Shown here piece after piece: positions 24,184 to 31,305 of a stretch of 33,483 nt of DNA. Both the position numbers and the translations under genes were made by a program. Source of the stretch: Thermoplasmata archaeon (lineage in GTDB: Archaea; Thermoplasmatota; Thermoplasmata; Lutacidiplasmatales; UBA184); NCBI GenBank assembly GCA_021823085.1, contig JAKAPG010000001.1, positions 1 to 33,483 of the forward strand, written 5' to 3'. Numbering within the stretch: position 1 is the first letter of the stretch; each line of letters starts with the position of its first letter. Below the pieces are notes generated by a model. That model saw nothing but the letters and a program-made list of their open reading frames with translations. It was not told the DNA's origin and did no database searches.

Positions 24184-24217
24184 CGATATTTAGGTCGCCC
24201 GCGGGCCGCTATGTTTA
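24184..24217. promoter_or_regulatory. divergent promoter region with central palindrome (ttuA / membrane protein)
   Basis: Two A/T-rich boxes, ATATTTAG (24186-24193) and TATGTTTA (24210-24217), flank a perfect 10-bp palindrome, GCCCGCGGGC (24197-24206), almost symmetrically. The right box lies about 33 nt upstream of the ATG at 24247. Which box serves ttuA is unclear, because neither sits at the usual distance from 24170. Confidence 0.42.
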
Positions 24218-24246
24218 CCTGCGACGACCGGTCTGCGAGGGTCTCC

Positions 24247-25269
24247 ATGCGGTGGGCCGAGCACTACCTTCCGGAGCTCGCCCTCGCCGCCACCTTCGGC
24301 GGCGCGGCCGCGATCAACGTCGTGATCTTCGCGTTCTTCGGGATCTCCCCGTATTCCGTCATCGCCTGGGACATCGCGACATTGCTCGCGGTGTCGACCT
24401 ACTTCACCGTCCGCCGCGCCCAGCGCGATCCGCGCCCCTTCCTGCGCGAGCTCGTGCTCGTCGGCCTCGTTCTCGCCGCGATCAGCATCTTCACGGGGAT
24501 CGGGAACGGCGCGACCGACGAGGGCTACACGACCCCGCTCTACGGGAACATGATGGTCCACCTCGTGAATCCCTACTGGATCCAGCTCACCGTCCCCTAC
24601 ACGGTACACTACGGGCCGTTCTTCAGCTACCGCGTCGTCTCGACGAGCTTCGACACGTACCTGCCCCTGATCTCCTTCCTCCAGATCCCCGGTGCCGGGA
24701 TCGTCGGGTACGAGCTCCTCGGCGTCGCGGCCTGGGTGGGGATGGTCTACCTGGTCCGGAAGGACGAGTTCGCCTCGCTCACCCTTGCGAGCCCGGTCGT
24801 CGCCCTCCTCGCGTCGAACGGCTTCAACGACCTTCCGGTCCTGTTCCTGATGACCCTCAGCCTACGGGGTTGGAGCGGTCCGAAGGCGAAGATCATCGAG
24901 TACCTCACCTACGGGATGAAGCAGTTCGCGAACGCGTTCTGGCTCGTCGTCTACCTCGCCCAACGGCGGTGGGCGAGCGCGCTCCTCGTGATCGGGATCA
25001 GCGTCGTCTGGGTCCTGCCGTTTCTTCTGTGGCCCGGGGAGGGCGGCGGCGTGTACTGCCAGGCCCTCACCCTCGGATGGGGACCCGGCTGTGCGGGCAT
25101 CCGGAGCGGCGTGCGCGGGGTCACCGACCTCTGGGTCCACTGGAACTACTACCTATGGCCCGTCTGGATCTACGCGCTCTTCCGCTCCGGCATCGATCGG
25201 TGGATCGCCGCGGCCCGCCGAGCATTCGCCCGTCGTCGGGAACCCGAGATCCCCGTTCCCGGCGCGTGA
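24247..25269 (+). CDS. polytopic membrane protein, possibly GT-C-like, function unknown
   Basis: This 340-aa protein has about eight hydrophobic helices (e.g. LALAATFGGAAAINVVIFAFFG, LVLVGLVLAAISIFTGIG, LLGVAAWVGMVYLV, WASALLVIGISVVWVLPFLL) and a basic cytosolic tail (RRAFARRREPEIPVPGA). A segment ASNGFNDLPVLFLMTLSL followed by MKQFANAFWLVVYLAQRRW vaguely recalls the C-terminal part of GT-C/DUF2029-type membrane glycosyltransferases, but I see no clear catalytic Asp motif in the first loop. The chosen ATG has GAGGG 5 nt upstream; an in-frame ATG at 24211 is possible if the transcript is leaderless. It is divergent from ttuA and precedes xerA by 75 nt. Confidence 0.75.
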   Translation: MRWAEHYLPELALAATFGGAAAINVVIFAFFGISPYSVIAWDIATLLAVSTYFTVRRAQRDPRPFLRELVLVGLVLAAISIFTGIGNGATDEGYTTPLYGNMMVHLVNPYWIQLTVPYTVHYGPFFSYRVVSTSFDTYLPLISFLQIPGAGIVGYELLGVAAWVGMVYLVRKDEFASLTLASPVVALLASNGFNDLPVLFLMTLSLRGWSGPKAKIIEYLTYGMKQFANAFWLVVYLAQRRWASALLVIGISVVWVLPFLLWPGEGGGVYCQALTLGWGPGCAGIRSGVRGVTDLWVHWNYYLWPVWIYALFRSGIDRWIAAARRAFARRREPEIPVPGA

Positions 25270-25299
25270 GGAAGCGTCCGGCCCTCACTCGGCTTCCTC
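25268..25299 (+). repeat. inverted repeat between membrane-protein gene and xerA
   Basis: GAGGAAGC (25268-25275) and GCTTCCTC (25292-25299) form perfect 8-bp arms with a 16-nt loop, starting inside the stop codon of the upstream gene. It could end that transcript, although no long T-run follows, or act as an autoregulatory or recombinase-binding site just upstream of the xerA promoter. Confidence 0.5.
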
Positions 25300-25310
25300 T
25301 GCGCGCATAC

Positions 25311-25320
25311 GGTTATTAGG
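25311..25320 (+). promoter_or_regulatory. probable TATA-like box for xerA
   Basis: GGTTATTAGG is an A/T-rich island centred about 30 nt upstream of the xerA ATG, implying a very short leader. Confidence 0.45.
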
Positions 25321-25344
25321 GCAAAGTCGGCCGGAGCGTTCGCG

Positions 25345-26277
25345 ATGGCGACGGCCGCGTTCCGGGTCGGTGCGGAACCTGCGGGGCGGCGTGCTCGACG
25401 CCCTCCTGCGACCGGACCTGCGCGGGCTGCGAACGAGAGCCCCGGCCCCTTCGATGCCGAAGAGACCGTGCGCGCGTTCGATCGGTACCTCCGTGCCCAG
25501 GAGCGCAGCCCGTGCACGGTGAAGCAGTACACCCACATCGCCCGGATGTTCTTTGGCTTCGTGCGCAAGCCGATCGAGGAGGTCAGCGCGCGCGATCTCG
25601 AGACGTTCCGCGAACACCTCGTCCTCCAGCGCCACTACTCGAAGAATTCCCTCTACACGACCATCCGCGGCCTCACCTGCCTGTTCCGAAGCTTCGGCCT
25701 CGGAATCGCGGACCAGCTCGAGCCTCCTCGCCGGCCCGAACGTCTCCCGCACTACCTCAACGAGGACGAGATGCATCGGCTCTTTGCGGCGGTCGCCTCC
25801 TCGCCGCGCGACAGTGCGATCGTGCACGTGCTGGGTTTCGGCGGCCTGCGCGTCGGGGAGCTGTGCCACATCGAGCTGGACGACCTCGATCTCGACCGGA
25901 ACGTGCTGCACGTGCGCAGCGGCAAGGGCGACAAGGACCGAGAGGTCGTGCTCGACGAGCGCGCGCGAACGGCGATCGATCGATATCTCGCCGACCGCGC
26001 GACCGTGACGGTCGCGAGCACGCGGCTGTTCCCGGTCGGGCCGGTCACGGTCGAGAGGATCGTGCGCGGGGCCGCCCGCGCGGCCGCCATCGACCAAAGG
26101 GTCACGCCGCACATGCTCCGCCACTCGCTCGCGACCGCCCTGCTCGCGCGCGGCTGCGACATCCGCTACATCCAGAAGCTCCTCGGGCATGCGTCGGTCG
26201 CGACGACCCAGATCTACACGCACGTCGACACGCAGTCCCTGCGCGCGGCCTACGAGCGGGCGAAGCCGGCCTATTAA
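25345..26277 (+). CDS. xerA: tyrosine recombinase XerA
   Basis: This 310-aa tyrosine recombinase is probably the chromosomal XerA that resolves chromosome dimers at a dif site. The N-terminal SAM-like core-binding domain (about 40-130) contains SPCTVKQYTHIARMFFGFV. The catalytic set is complete: R169 (FGGLRVGELC), K194 (SGKGDKDRE), H256 and R259 (HMLRHSLAT), H282 (LGHASVATTQ) and the nucleophile Y291 (IYTHV). The first 35 residues are an Arg/Ala/Pro-rich extension with no similarity I recognise. The ATG start agrees with a box about 30 nt upstream. No repeats, att sites or cargo genes lie nearby, so a mobile-element integrase is less likely than a housekeeping enzyme. Confidence 0.92.
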   Translation: MATAAFRVGAEPAGRRARRPPATGPARAANESPGPFDAEETVRAFDRYLRAQERSPCTVKQYTHIARMFFGFVRKPIEEVSARDLETFREHLVLQRHYSKNSLYTTIRGLTCLFRSFGLGIADQLEPPRRPERLPHYLNEDEMHRLFAAVASSPRDSAIVHVLGFGGLRVGELCHIELDDLDLDRNVLHVRSGKGDKDREVVLDERARTAIDRYLADRATVTVASTRLFPVGPVTVERIVRGAARAAAIDQRVTPHMLRHSLATALLARGCDIRYIQKLLGHASVATTQIYTHVDTQSLRAAYERAKPAY

Positions 26278-26281
26278 CGGC

Positions 26282-27499
26282 GTGACCCTCGCCCCCCTCG
26301 TGCCGCTCCCGGAACGCGTCGGTTGCCTCGTGCTCGGCGGGGGCATCGCCGGAGCCGCCACCGCCTACCATCTCGCCCGGAGGGGGGAGCGCTCGGTCCT
26401 GCTCTACGAGCCCAAGACCCCGAACGCGGGGGCCAGCGGGCGCGCCGCGGGGATCCTGACCGACCAGCAGTGGAACGAATGGGACGTCGAGGTCGCCCGC
26501 GAGACCGTGAAGGAGTACGAGGAGCTCTCGCACCGACACCCCCACATGGGGTTCGCGCGCAACGGGTTCTTGCGGTGGACGACCCACCCGCTCGCGGCGG
26601 AGGCGATCGACGTCGCGTACCGTCGGATGCGCCGATGGGGGGTATCGGTCGATCGGATCGGCCCTGCCGACCTTCGCGCGGCGTTCCCCTGGGGGCGCTT
26701 TGACGACGTGCTCGCCGGGCTTCGAGGGACCGCCGACGCCGTCGTGACGCCGAGCGCGACCACCGATGCCTACCTGGCCGAAGCACGAGATCTCGGAGCG
26801 GACGTTTGGTTCGGCGATGGGCCGGCGCAGCTCCGAGCCGAGCCTTCGGGGTTCCAGCTTCGAGCCCGTCACCGGACGATCGCCGCGCGCACGACCGTTG
26901 TCGCCGCAGGAGCTTGGTCGAAGGCGCTGTTGCGTTCGATCGGTCAGGGGCTTGCGCTGACACCGTACCGGGTGCAGGCGGCGACGCTCCGGCCGCCGGA
27001 CCCACCCCCCGAACGGTTCCCGAGCGGACACGACCTCGACACCGACGTGTACTTCCGGCCCGAGGGGCCCGGCCGGGTCCTCGCCGGGGACGGGACCGAG
27101 CGCGTGGAAGCCGATCCGGACCGGTTCGTCACCACCGGCGACCCCGGGTTCGTGACCCACCTCGCCGAGAGCGTTCGCCGGCGTCTTCCCGGCTGGGAGG
27201 GGTCCGAACTGATCCGGGCCTGGGCCGGGGTGTGCACGGCGACGCCCGATCGTCGGCCCCACGTGGGGGCGGTGGATCCCTCGCAGGGGCTCTACTGCAT
27301 CGTCGGGTTCAACGGATACGGCGTGATGCGCGCCGGCGGGGCCGCGCGTCGGCTCGTCGATCTCCTCGTGGAAGGGCCGGGAGGCCGGGCCTCCGATCGG
27401 CTCGTGCCGGTCGATCCGCGGAGGTTCCCGACCTCCCCTCCCGACTTCCCGCCGCACCCGGGGTTCACCTTGGAGGGAGGCGATGAGCCTCGCTTCTGA
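26282..27499 (+). CDS. FAD-dependent oxidoreductase, DAO family
   Basis: This 405-aa flavoprotein is of the D-amino-acid-oxidase/glycine-oxidase/sarcosine-oxidase type. The N-terminal dinucleotide-binding motif is CLVLGGGIAGAATAYHLARRG, with an acidic/basic strand end LLYEP. RTTVVAAGAWSKALL and the C-terminal CTATPDRRPHVGAVDPSQGLYCIVGFNGYGVMRAGGAARRLVDLL are characteristic FAD contacts. The substrate is an amine, amino acid or hydroxy acid; the sequence does not say which. Two GTG starts fit (26282, 26300); CTATTAAC at 26272-26279 would place a leaderless start near 26300. It overlaps the glycerate 2-kinase gene by 17 nt, so a shared pathway, such as serine, sarcosine or glycerate metabolism, is plausible. 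Confidence 0.85.
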   Translation: MTLAPLVPLPERVGCLVLGGGIAGAATAYHLARRGERSVLLYEPKTPNAGASGRAAGILTDQQWNEWDVEVARETVKEYEELSHRHPHMGFARNGFLRWTTHPLAAEAIDVAYRRMRRWGVSVDRIGPADLRAAFPWGRFDDVLAGLRGTADAVVTPSATTDAYLAEARDLGADVWFGDGPAQLRAEPSGFQLRARHRTIAARTTVVAAGAWSKALLRSIGQGLALTPYRVQAATLRPPDPPPERFPSGHDLDTDVYFRPEGPGRVLAGDGTERVEADPDRFVTTGDPGFVTHLAESVRRRLPGWEGSELIRAWAGVCTATPDRRPHVGAVDPSQGLYCIVGFNGYGVMRAGGAARRLVDLLVEGPGGRASDRLVPVDPRRFPTSPPDFPPHPGFTLEGGDEPRF

Positions 27500-28838
27500 C
27501 GCCTTGGCGATCGCTCGTGCGGGGATCCGGGCGGCCGATCCGGACGCCGCCGTCCGCCGAGTGCTCCATCGCGGCCCGGGCGAGGTCCGGGTCGGTCGGA
27601 TGCGGCTCGCGCCGGGCGGGCACGGGCGCATCCACGTCGTCGCCCTCGGAAAGGCCGCGGGGCGGATGGCCGATGCCGCCCGCCGCGTGCTGGGGAGCGG
27701 GGTCGTGGGGATCGCCGTCACGTCTCCCGGGAGCCCCGCGGCCCACGGTCGCATCCGGACCCTCCGGGGAAATCACCCCCTTCCGGGCCCGGCCTCCCTT
27801 CGCGCGGGCCGAGCCCTCCTCCGCTACGTCGACCGGCTCTCCGAAGACGATGCGGTCCTGTTCCTGATCTCCGGCGGGGGTTCCGCGCTCGCCGAGGTCC
27901 CCCGTCCTCCCGTGACCCTGGCCGACCTCGAGAAGACGACCTCCGTCCTCCTCGCGAGCGGGCTATCGATCCGGGTCGCCAACGCTCTCCGGCGGAAATT
28001 GAGCGAGATCAAAGGAGGGCGACTCGCCGCTCGCGTGCGTTCGCGGCGCTACGCGACCGTCGCGATCAGCGACGTGGTCGGCGACCCTCCTCTCGATGTG
28101 GCCTCCGGCCCGACGGTCTTCGATCCTACGTCGGCCCGGCGCGCGATCCGGCTTGCGCGCACGTCGAAGATTTACCGGCAGCTCCCGCTCCGTGTTCGGA
28201 CCTTGCTCGAGCGCGAGGCACGAGCGCGCGCCCGCCCGCACCGTACGTCCGCCCGGGCCTACGTCTTCGCGGCCACGAACGCGACGGCGTTGGCCGGCGC
28301 GGCGGGCGCCGCGCGCCGGCGCGGGTATCGGACCGTCGTCGCCGATCGCCCGATCGTCGGCGACACCGATCGGGCCGCACGTGCGTTCGTTCGTCGTATG
28401 GCGATCGCGGGAGGCCTGCGAGGCGCTCGGCGCATCGCATGGATTGCGGGGGGTGAGACGACCGTAGAACTGGGCTCAAAGCCGGGCCGGGGAGGGCGCA
28501 ACCAGGAGTTCGCCCTGACCGCGGCCCCCCTCATCGCCGGGCGTCCCGCGCTGGTGCTGTCGGTCGGCACCGACGGGATCGATGGGCCGACCGATGCTGC
28601 GGGCGGATGGGTCGACGGGACCACAGCGCGCCGGGCCGAAGCGCTGGGGATCGACCTTGCCCGGGAGCTTCGGCGACACAACGCGTACCCCGTGCTCCAG
28701 CGCCTCGGCAGCCTCGTCCGCACCGGACCGACCGGGACGAACGTGACGGACCTTCACGTCGGGCTGCGGGTCCCTACTCGGGGTAGGGAAAGTAGTCGGG
28801 CTTCGGACGGTCCTTCCAGTCGACGTAAATCGTCTTGA
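27483..28838 (+). CDS. glycerate 2-kinase (MOFRL/GckA family)
   Basis: This 451-aa ATP-dependent kinase converts D-glycerate to 2-phosphoglycerate. It has the two-domain glycerate kinase layout: LFLISGGGSALAEVP and LRRKLSEIKGGRLA in the N-terminal domain, then WIAGGETTVEL, GRGGRNQEFAL and VGTDGIDGPTDAAGGWVDG in the MOFRL domain. The family normally ends near GPTGTNVTDLHVGLR, reached here at about 28770. The remaining 22 residues are Ser/Arg-rich and overlap the convergent aldehyde dehydrogenase gene by 65 nt. The ATG has GGAGG 3 nt upstream and lies inside the end of the FAD oxidoreductase gene. With the neighbouring dehydrogenase it would supply the last steps of a non-phosphorylative Entner-Doudoroff route. 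Confidence 0.92.
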   Translation: MSLASDALAIARAGIRAADPDAAVRRVLHRGPGEVRVGRMRLAPGGHGRIHVVALGKAAGRMADAARRVLGSGVVGIAVTSPGSPAAHGRIRTLRGNHPLPGPASLRAGRALLRYVDRLSEDDAVLFLISGGGSALAEVPRPPVTLADLEKTTSVLLASGLSIRVANALRRKLSEIKGGRLAARVRSRRYATVAISDVVGDPPLDVASGPTVFDPTSARRAIRLARTSKIYRQLPLRVRTLLEREARARARPHRTSARAYVFAATNATALAGAAGAARRRGYRTVVADRPIVGDTDRAARAFVRRMAIAGGLRGARRIAWIAGGETTVELGSKPGRGGRNQEFALTAAPLIAGRPALVLSVGTDGIDGPTDAAGGWVDGTTARRAEALGIDLARELRRHNAYPVLQRLGSLVRTGPTGTNVTDLHVGLRVPTRGRESSRASDGPSSRRKSS

Positions 28839-30261
28839 GCTGCAGATAGTCTCGGACGCCCCAGACGGTCCCCTCGCCACCGAGGCCGCTCTGGCGGAAC
28901 CCGGCGTGGTAGCCCTGGGGGCTCTCGGGGCCGGCGCGATTGAGGTACGTCTCGCCGTAGCGGATCGTGCGCGCGGCCCGCTCGGCGAGCGACACGTCGC
29001 GCGTGAAGACGTAGCTCGACAGGCCGTACTTGCTCTCGTTGACCTGTCGTACGACCTCGTCGAACTCCTCGTAGGTGAGCACCGGCAGGACGGGACCGAA
29101 GATCTCCTCCTGCGCGATCGGGTTGGCGTTCGTGACGTCGGTCAGGATCGTCGGGGCGTAGAACGCTCCCTTGTCGAACTCCGGGCCGCTCGGAACGGAG
29201 CCGCCCAGCGCGACCTTCGCGCCGTCGGAAACGGCGCGAGCCACGTCCTCGGCGACGGCGTCCCGCGCGCTCCTCGCGTACATCGGTCCCATGTCGGTGT
29301 TCGGCCGGAGCCCCGGGCCGACCCGGAGCTGGCGGGTGAGCCCGTGGACCTTCCGCACGAACTCCGGTGCGACCTTCTGGGAGACGAACGCCCGTTCCGC
29401 CGCGATGCACGACTGGCCCGCGTTCCAGAACCGCGCCCAGACCGTCGCACGGGCGGCCGCCTCGAGGTCGGCGTCGGCCGCGACGATGACAGGCGCCTTG
29501 CCGCCGAGCTCGAGCAAGCACTTCACGACGTTCGGCGCCGCGAGGCGCAGGATCTCGATGCCGCTCGCGGTCGAGCCGGTGATCGTTACGGTGGAACAGT
29601 GCTTGTGCCCGATCAGCGCGGGTCCGAGCTGCGCGCCCGATCCGCTCACGACGTTGAGGACCCCCGGGGGCAGTCCCGCCTTGGCCAGCGTCTCGGCGAT
29701 CAGGAGGGAGCAGAGCGGAGTGTTGCTCGAGGGCTTCAGGACCATCGTGTTGCCGCCGAGCAGCGCGGGCGCGATCTTCCGGGTGATCGTCGCGGCCGGG
29801 AAGTTCCACGGCGTGATCGCGACCACGACCCCGCGGGGGAGCCAGGTGAGGCGCATCGACTCCCCGGACGGAAGGCCCGAGACCTCGTCGCCCGTGAGCG
29901 TCCGTGCGAACGCCGGGTAATACTCGAGGTTGTCCACCGCTCCGGCCACCTCGCTCCGGCTCTCGTGGAGGACCTTGCCCATCTCGCGGGTCATGAGGTG
30001 CGCGAGCTCGTCCGAGCGCCCGCGCAGAAGCTCCGCGGATCGAAGCAGAATCTTCCCTCGGGCCCCGGCGCCGATCGCCTCCCAGGCGGGCTGCGCCCGG
30101 TACGCCGAATCGATCGCTGCCTTCGCGTCGTCCGGTGTGGCCTTGGCCACGCGGTCGACGCGCGACCCGTCGGCCGGGTCGATCACGTCGAACGTACCTC
30201 GGGTACCGAGAGGGACGTACTCGTTGTCGATCCAAATCCCTCGGACGGTGGTCTCGGGCAT
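28774..30261 (-). CDS. aldehyde dehydrogenase, AldA/glyceraldehyde dehydrogenase-like
   Basis: This 495-aa NAD(P)-dependent aldehyde dehydrogenase has a complete catalytic set: N153 (TPWNFPAAT), K176 (VLKPSSNTP), E251 (LLELGGKAPVIV) and C285 (NAGQSCIAAER). The C-terminus GETYLNRAGPESPQGYHAGF with SGLGG resembles E. coli AldA (lactaldehyde/glycolaldehyde dehydrogenase) and, as I recall, the glyceraldehyde dehydrogenases of Thermoplasma and Picrophilus. Two adjacent starts occur, GTG 30264 and ATG 30261; a GGTGGG element and an A/T-rich box (GGTTTACG, 30283-30290) favour the ATG. It is convergent with glycerate 2-kinase, overlapping it by 65 nt. Oxidation of glyceraldehyde to glycerate would feed that kinase directly; the substrate remains inference. 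Confidence 0.9.
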   Translation of the reverse strand: MPETTVRGIWIDNEYVPLGTRGTFDVIDPADGSRVDRVAKATPDDAKAAIDSAYRAQPAWEAIGAGARGKILLRSAELLRGRSDELAHLMTREMGKVLHESRSEVAGAVDNLEYYPAFARTLTGDEVSGLPSGESMRLTWLPRGVVVAITPWNFPAATITRKIAPALLGGNTMVLKPSSNTPLCSLLIAETLAKAGLPPGVLNVVSGSGAQLGPALIGHKHCSTVTITGSTASGIEILRLAAPNVVKCLLELGGKAPVIVAADADLEAAARATVWARFWNAGQSCIAAERAFVSQKVAPEFVRKVHGLTRQLRVGPGLRPNTDMGPMYARSARDAVAEDVARAVSDGAKVALGGSVPSGPEFDKGAFYAPTILTDVTNANPIAQEEIFGPVLPVLTYEEFDEVVRQVNESKYGLSSYVFTRDVSLAERAARTIRYGETYLNRAGPESPQGYHAGFRQSGLGGEGTVWGVRDYLQLKTIYVDWKDRPKPDYFPYPE

Positions 30262-30303
30262 CACCCACCGATCGCCGGGAGGCGTAAACCGTTGACTCGG
30301 TCT

Positions 30304-31212
30304 TTACCGCGCGGCCCGCAGACGCTCGAGCTTTTCGAGGAACTCCGGGCCTTCCCCGGTCGTGAGGGGTTGTCCGTCCGCGCGCGCGAGCTCGAGCCCG
30401 GCGTGGGCGCAGGCCTCGGTCGGCGTCCGCCCTTCCAGCAGCGCGCGGAGTGCGACCTGCTCGCGCCGGGTGAGGGCGAGGCCGTGCAGCTGGAACTCCT
30501 CGAACGCCTCGAACGCGACCGGGCACACGAGGCGTGCGAGTCGGTCGACCTGGGCGGCGAAGAGCCGGATCTCCTCCTGCGCGTGCGGGTCGAGTCGTAA
30601 TAGGAGGAAGTGGAACAGGTTGTGAAGGTCTGTCTTCCAGTACCACTGAGTATAGTAGGCGACCGGGAGGAGGAGCCGCGCGGTCTCCCGGGCGACGCCC
30701 GCCTCGAGCGCGCGCCGGTAGGAGGCATACGCGTCCTTCGACACCCGCTCGAGATCGCCTTGGAAGGCGCTCACGATCTCGGGCGAGAGGGGATCCCCCC
30801 GTCCCTGGCGGTTCCGCGTCGACTGGTGGCGAACCTCGTCGGCCGGCGGGACCTCGTATTCGTCCTCGACCACGGAGTACCGCGCGCTGACCTCGTTGAG
30901 GGAAGCGGTCCGGTGACGGACCCACTGCCGCGCGACGAAGATGGGGAGCCGAACGAGAAACTTGTACTCCACCATCTCGAACGGCGTCGTGTGGCGATGG
31001 CGCAACAGGTAGCGGATCAGCCCCCGGTCGTCGCGGGCCGTCTTCGTTCCCTTGCCGTAGGAGACGCGAGCCGCCTGAACGATCGCGTCGTCGTTGCCCA
31101 TGTAATCGATCAGCGCGACGAACCCGTGGCTCAGAACGGGGTGGCGGACACCGAGCTCCCGGTCCGCCGATTCGACCCGTGGCCTCGCGAGCGGGCCTGT
31201 CGGTTCCGGCAC
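30304..31212 (-). CDS. thyX: flavin-dependent thymidylate synthase
   Basis: ThyX converts dUMP to dTMP using methylene-tetrahydrofolate, FAD and NADPH. The signature RHRTASLNEVSARYS is at residues 99-113 of this 302-aa reading; VQAARVSYGKGTKT and RETARLLLPVAYYTQWYWKTDLHNLFHFLLLR are further family blocks. The C-terminus adds about 60 residues after the core (TRREQVALRALLEGRTPTEAC). The start is uncertain: GTG 31212 is preferred because CCTTATGG (31235-31242, minus strand) is centred about 26 nt upstream. ATG 31266 would add 18 basic residues, and conserved sequence begins only around HPVLSHGFVALIDYMG. It is divergent from metG. Confidence 0.93.
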   Translation of the reverse strand: MPEPTGPLARPRVESADRELGVRHPVLSHGFVALIDYMGNDDAIVQAARVSYGKGTKTARDDRGLIRYLLRHRHTTPFEMVEYKFLVRLPIFVARQWVRHRTASLNEVSARYSVVEDEYEVPPADEVRHQSTRNRQGRGDPLSPEIVSAFQGDLERVSKDAYASYRRALEAGVARETARLLLPVAYYTQWYWKTDLHNLFHFLLLRLDPHAQEEIRLFAAQVDRLARLVCPVAFEAFEEFQLHGLALTRREQVALRALLEGRTPTEACAHAGLELARADGQPLTTGEGPEFLEKLERLRAAR

Positions 31213-31234
31213 GGAACGCCGAACCCGACGGTCG

Positions 31235-31274
31235 CCATAAGGTGCTCGTCGTACGAGCGAGGTCATCTTTTTGC
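31235..31274. promoter_or_regulatory. divergent promoter region with central inverted repeat (thyX / metG)
   Basis: CCTTATGG (minus strand, 31235-31242) faces thyX, and CTTTTTGC (plus strand, 31267-31274) faces metG. Between them lies a perfect inverted repeat, GCTCGT-CGT-ACGAGC (31244-31258). The layout mirrors the pus10/DUF6015 and ttuA/membrane-protein regions, although the repeat sequences differ. Confidence 0.48.
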
Positions 31275-31305
31275 CGTGCCGAGCCTCGACTCGCCCGGAG
31301 GGCCG

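Noticed and set aside
24171..24248. Extended N-terminus of TtuA starting at 24248
   Set aside because: The extra residues are unlike the family, and the ATG at 24170 places the first zinc-ribbon cysteine at the expected position 5. The extra stretch also contains the A/T-rich promoter boxes.
25345..26277. xerA as the integrase of a mobile element
   Set aside because: There are no flanking direct repeats, tRNA target, transposase or cargo genes, and its sequence is a standard archaeal XerA. The neighbours are metabolic genes in the same compositional background.
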